The notes under the pieces were generated by a model. The model saw only the letters and a program-made list of their open reading frames with translations, was not told where the DNA came from and ran no database searches. The translations under genes and the position numbers were made by a program. From contig SKRY01000344.1 of NCBI GenBank assembly GCA_007118235.1, forward strand, positions 1-7,070: a stretch of 7,070 nt of DNA. Reading direction: 5' to 3'. This document shows positions 5,741-7,070 of this stretch, one piece after another. Source of the DNA: Candidatus Hydrogenedentota bacterium. Its GTDB lineage: Bacteria > Hydrogenedentota > Hydrogenedentia > Hydrogenedentales > SLHB01. The number at the start of each line of letters is the position of its first letter. Within the stretch, counting starts at the first letter, position 1.

Positions 5741-6979
5741 TCAAATATGGTCCACGGGCGCGACGGCTCGCTGTAACGTTTGGACCACCCGATCAAACAC
5801 CGCTTGGGCCACTGTTTCTTTCCCTGCATGGCCAAGGTCCGTTACCGAGGCGCTTCCATCAAGAAGCAGCGCATCCAGCGAATCGGCCCCGAATCCGCAT
5901 TGGCCTGGGCCGACTCGATTGACAACCAGCAGATCCACAGGCTTCTTTCGAAGCTTTTCCCGGCCCATTTCCTCCAAATCGCCCGTTTCAGCGGCAAATC
6001 CCACTAGAATCTGGCCCTGTTTACGCTGACCACAGGCCCGTCCCAGCACGTCGGGGTTCTCCACCAAGTCGAGCTGGAGGGTCTGCCCCGTGCGTTTTCG
6101 CTTCTCGGAGGGGGCATAGGCTGGCCGGTAATCCGCCACGGCGGCGGCGGCCACGAAGATATCCGCCTCGGAAAACCGTTGCGCGACGGCTTCGTCCATA
6201 TCCTCGGCCGTCTCGACATCCACGCGCTCGGCTCCGTGTGGCGGGGCCTTCTCGGCAGGCCCCGTGATGACCGTGACCTGCGCGCCGCGGGCCATGGCCT
6301 CGATGGCGAGAGCGTACCCCATCTTGCCGGAAGAGCGGTTGGACAGATAGCGCACGGGATCCAGCGCTTCCCGCGTTGCCCCGCTCGTGATGAGCACGCG
6401 TTTACCCGCGAGATCATTGCGCTCGTCAAGCAACAGCGAGGCCATGTCCAGGATGATGGGCGGATCAATGAGCCGGCCCGGTCCCACCGTGCGGCACGCG
6501 AGCCGCCCGGCCTCGGGGCCCACGAAATGGCAGCCGCGCGCACGCAACGTGTTCAGATTGGCTTGCGTGGCGGGATGGGTGTACATGTTGGTGTTCATGG
6601 CGGGAGCGAAGAGGATAGGCGCCCGCGTCGCGAGCAAGGTGGTGCTGAGCCAGTCATCCGCCAGACCGTTGGCCGCCTTGGCGAGGATGTTGGCGGTGGC
6701 GGGCGCGATCAGAAAGAGGGACGCGCGGGACGCCACCGCGATGTGCTCCACATCCGGATTCTGGAGGGAATCGAACAAGGCGGTGATAGCCCGCTGACCA
6801 GTGATCGCCTCAAAAGTGGAGGGTCCCACCAGTTCCGCGGCCGAACGCGTCAAGACGGGGAGAACCTTGGCTCCCAGCTCGGTCATCCGGGAAGCTAGCT
6901 CGCAGGCCTTATAGGCCGCGATGGACCCCGTTACGCCAAGCACGACCTCTTTGTTATTCCACGTATTCCTCTTCATCAT
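5741..6979 (-). CDS. coaBC: Bifunctional CoaBC: phosphopantothenoylcysteine decarboxylase / phosphopantothenate-cysteine ligase
   Basis: This 412-residue cytoplasmic enzyme carries out two consecutive steps of coenzyme A synthesis. The C-terminal CoaB half joins 4'-phosphopantothenate to cysteine using CTP, and the N-terminal FMN-dependent CoaC half decarboxylates the product to 4'-phosphopantetheine. CoaC (about 10-180) shows GVTGSIAAYKA, active-site His79 (VEHIAVA), the substrate-binding PAMNTNM motif with Asn129, and catalytic Cys162 (LACRTVGPGRL). CoaB (about 192-405) shows ITSGATREALDPVRYLSNRSSGKMGYA with Asn214, AAAAVADYRP, Lys293 (SEKRKR) and VGFAAET. All these residues sit four positions after their E. 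coli counterparts (His75, Asn125, Cys158, Asn210, Lys289). The length is normal. The ATG at 6979 overlaps rpoZ by 26 nt; the adjacent ATG at 6976 is equally possible. No strong Shine-Dalgarno is seen, which fits coupling to rpoZ. Confidence 0.96.
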   Translation of the reverse strand: MMKRNTWNNKEVVLGVTGSIAAYKACELASRMTELGAKVLPVLTRSAAELVGPSTFEAITGQRAITALFDSLQNPDVEHIAVASRASLFLIAPATANILAKAANGLADDWLSTTLLATRAPILFAPAMNTNMYTHPATQANLNTLRARGCHFVGPEAGRLACRTVGPGRLIDPPIILDMASLLLDERNDLAGKRVLITSGATREALDPVRYLSNRSSGKMGYALAIEAMARGAQVTVITGPAEKAPPHGAERVDVETAEDMDEAVAQRFSEADIFVAAAAVADYRPAYAPSEKRKRTGQTLQLDLVENPDVLGRACGQRKQGQILVGFAAETGDLEEMGREKLRKKPVDLLVVNRVGPGQCGFGADSLDALLLDGSASVTDLGHAGKETVAQAVFDRVVQTLQRAVAPVDHI

Positions 6980-7070
6980 CCTGACTGGTCCGGTAGGTCA
7001 CTTTGCCCGCCATTATCTCTTCAAGGGCAATCACCGTGGGTTTACGCGACTGCGTGTAAACCAGCGGACG
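6954..7070 (-). CDS. rpoZ: RNA polymerase omega subunit RpoZ, C-terminal end (5' part outside window)
   Basis: An open frame enters from the right edge and ends at TAA (6956-6954), giving 38 residues: RPLVYTQSRKPTVIALEEIM, then AGKVTYRTSQDDEEEYVE. The segment RKPTVIALEEIMAGKV is the typical end of the conserved omega core, and an acidic tail follows, as is common. Omega binds the beta' subunit of RNA polymerase and helps assembly; in several groups it is also a ppGpp contact. The position directly upstream of coaBC supports the call, because rpoZ-coaBC is a conserved bacterial gene pair. The last 26 nt overlap coaBC in another frame. The fragment is short, but motif and context agree. Confidence 0.85.
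   Translation of the reverse strand, partial: RPLVYTQSRKPTVIALEEIMAGKVTYRTSQDDEEEYVE

Noticed and set aside
5592..6029. 145-codon + strand frame downstream of the spacer
   Set aside because: Most of it is antisense to the C-terminal part of CoaBC, whose conserved residues are clear. The composition is Ser/Arg/Thr-rich shadow sequence.

Overview
The window is compact, moderately GC-rich bacterial DNA (upper fifties per cent by eye, not counted). It holds one partial gene on the + strand and six genes, one of them partial, on the - strand. All are chromosomal housekeeping or cell-envelope genes. I see no transposase, phage gene, tRNA, rRNA or CRISPR array. The rpoZ-coaBC order, a MoxR/DUF58/transglutaminase cluster and a secreted LprI-type protein fit a bacterium with a periplasm-like compartment. 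The sequence alone does not fix the phylum.

Layout. Positions 1-473 (+) hold the C-terminal part of HisC, histidinol-phosphate aminotransferase. It converges on a - strand cluster across a 209-bp spacer that contains GC-rich stem-loops resembling an intergenic repeat or a bidirectional terminator. The cluster, read from right to left, is: a MoxR-family AAA+ ATPase (5379-4432), a DUF58 membrane protein (4427-3354), a TgpA-type membrane transglutaminase (3361-1115) and a small secreted DUF1311/LprI-like protein (1081-683). The junctions are tight: a 4-nt gap, an 8-nt overlap and a 33-nt gap. This points to a single operon, with translational coupling at the DUF58/TgpA junction. A sigma70-like promoter is visible at 5603-5575. 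It is followed by a leader of roughly 190 nt that holds a 15-bp palindrome and a possible 52-codon upstream ORF ending in TGATG on the moxR start.

Further right on the - strand is the end of rpoZ (RNA polymerase omega; 7070-6954). It overlaps the start of coaBC (6979-5741) by 26 nt. CoaBC is the bifunctional enzyme that makes 4'-phosphopantetheine from 4'-phosphopantothenate and cysteine.

How the genes work together. MoxR-DUF58-transglutaminase triads are widespread and are generally thought to have the ATPase act as a chaperone for partner proteins and the transglutaminase-fold domain act outside the membrane. The exact substrates are poorly known. The LprI-like gene at the end of the operon is the less usual element: its relatives include inhibitors of host lysozyme. 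A cell-wall or envelope-protection role for the whole operon is therefore a reasonable inference, but it is not shown by the sequence. I see no clear wholly new system. The most interesting points are this gene association and the complex leader ahead of moxR.
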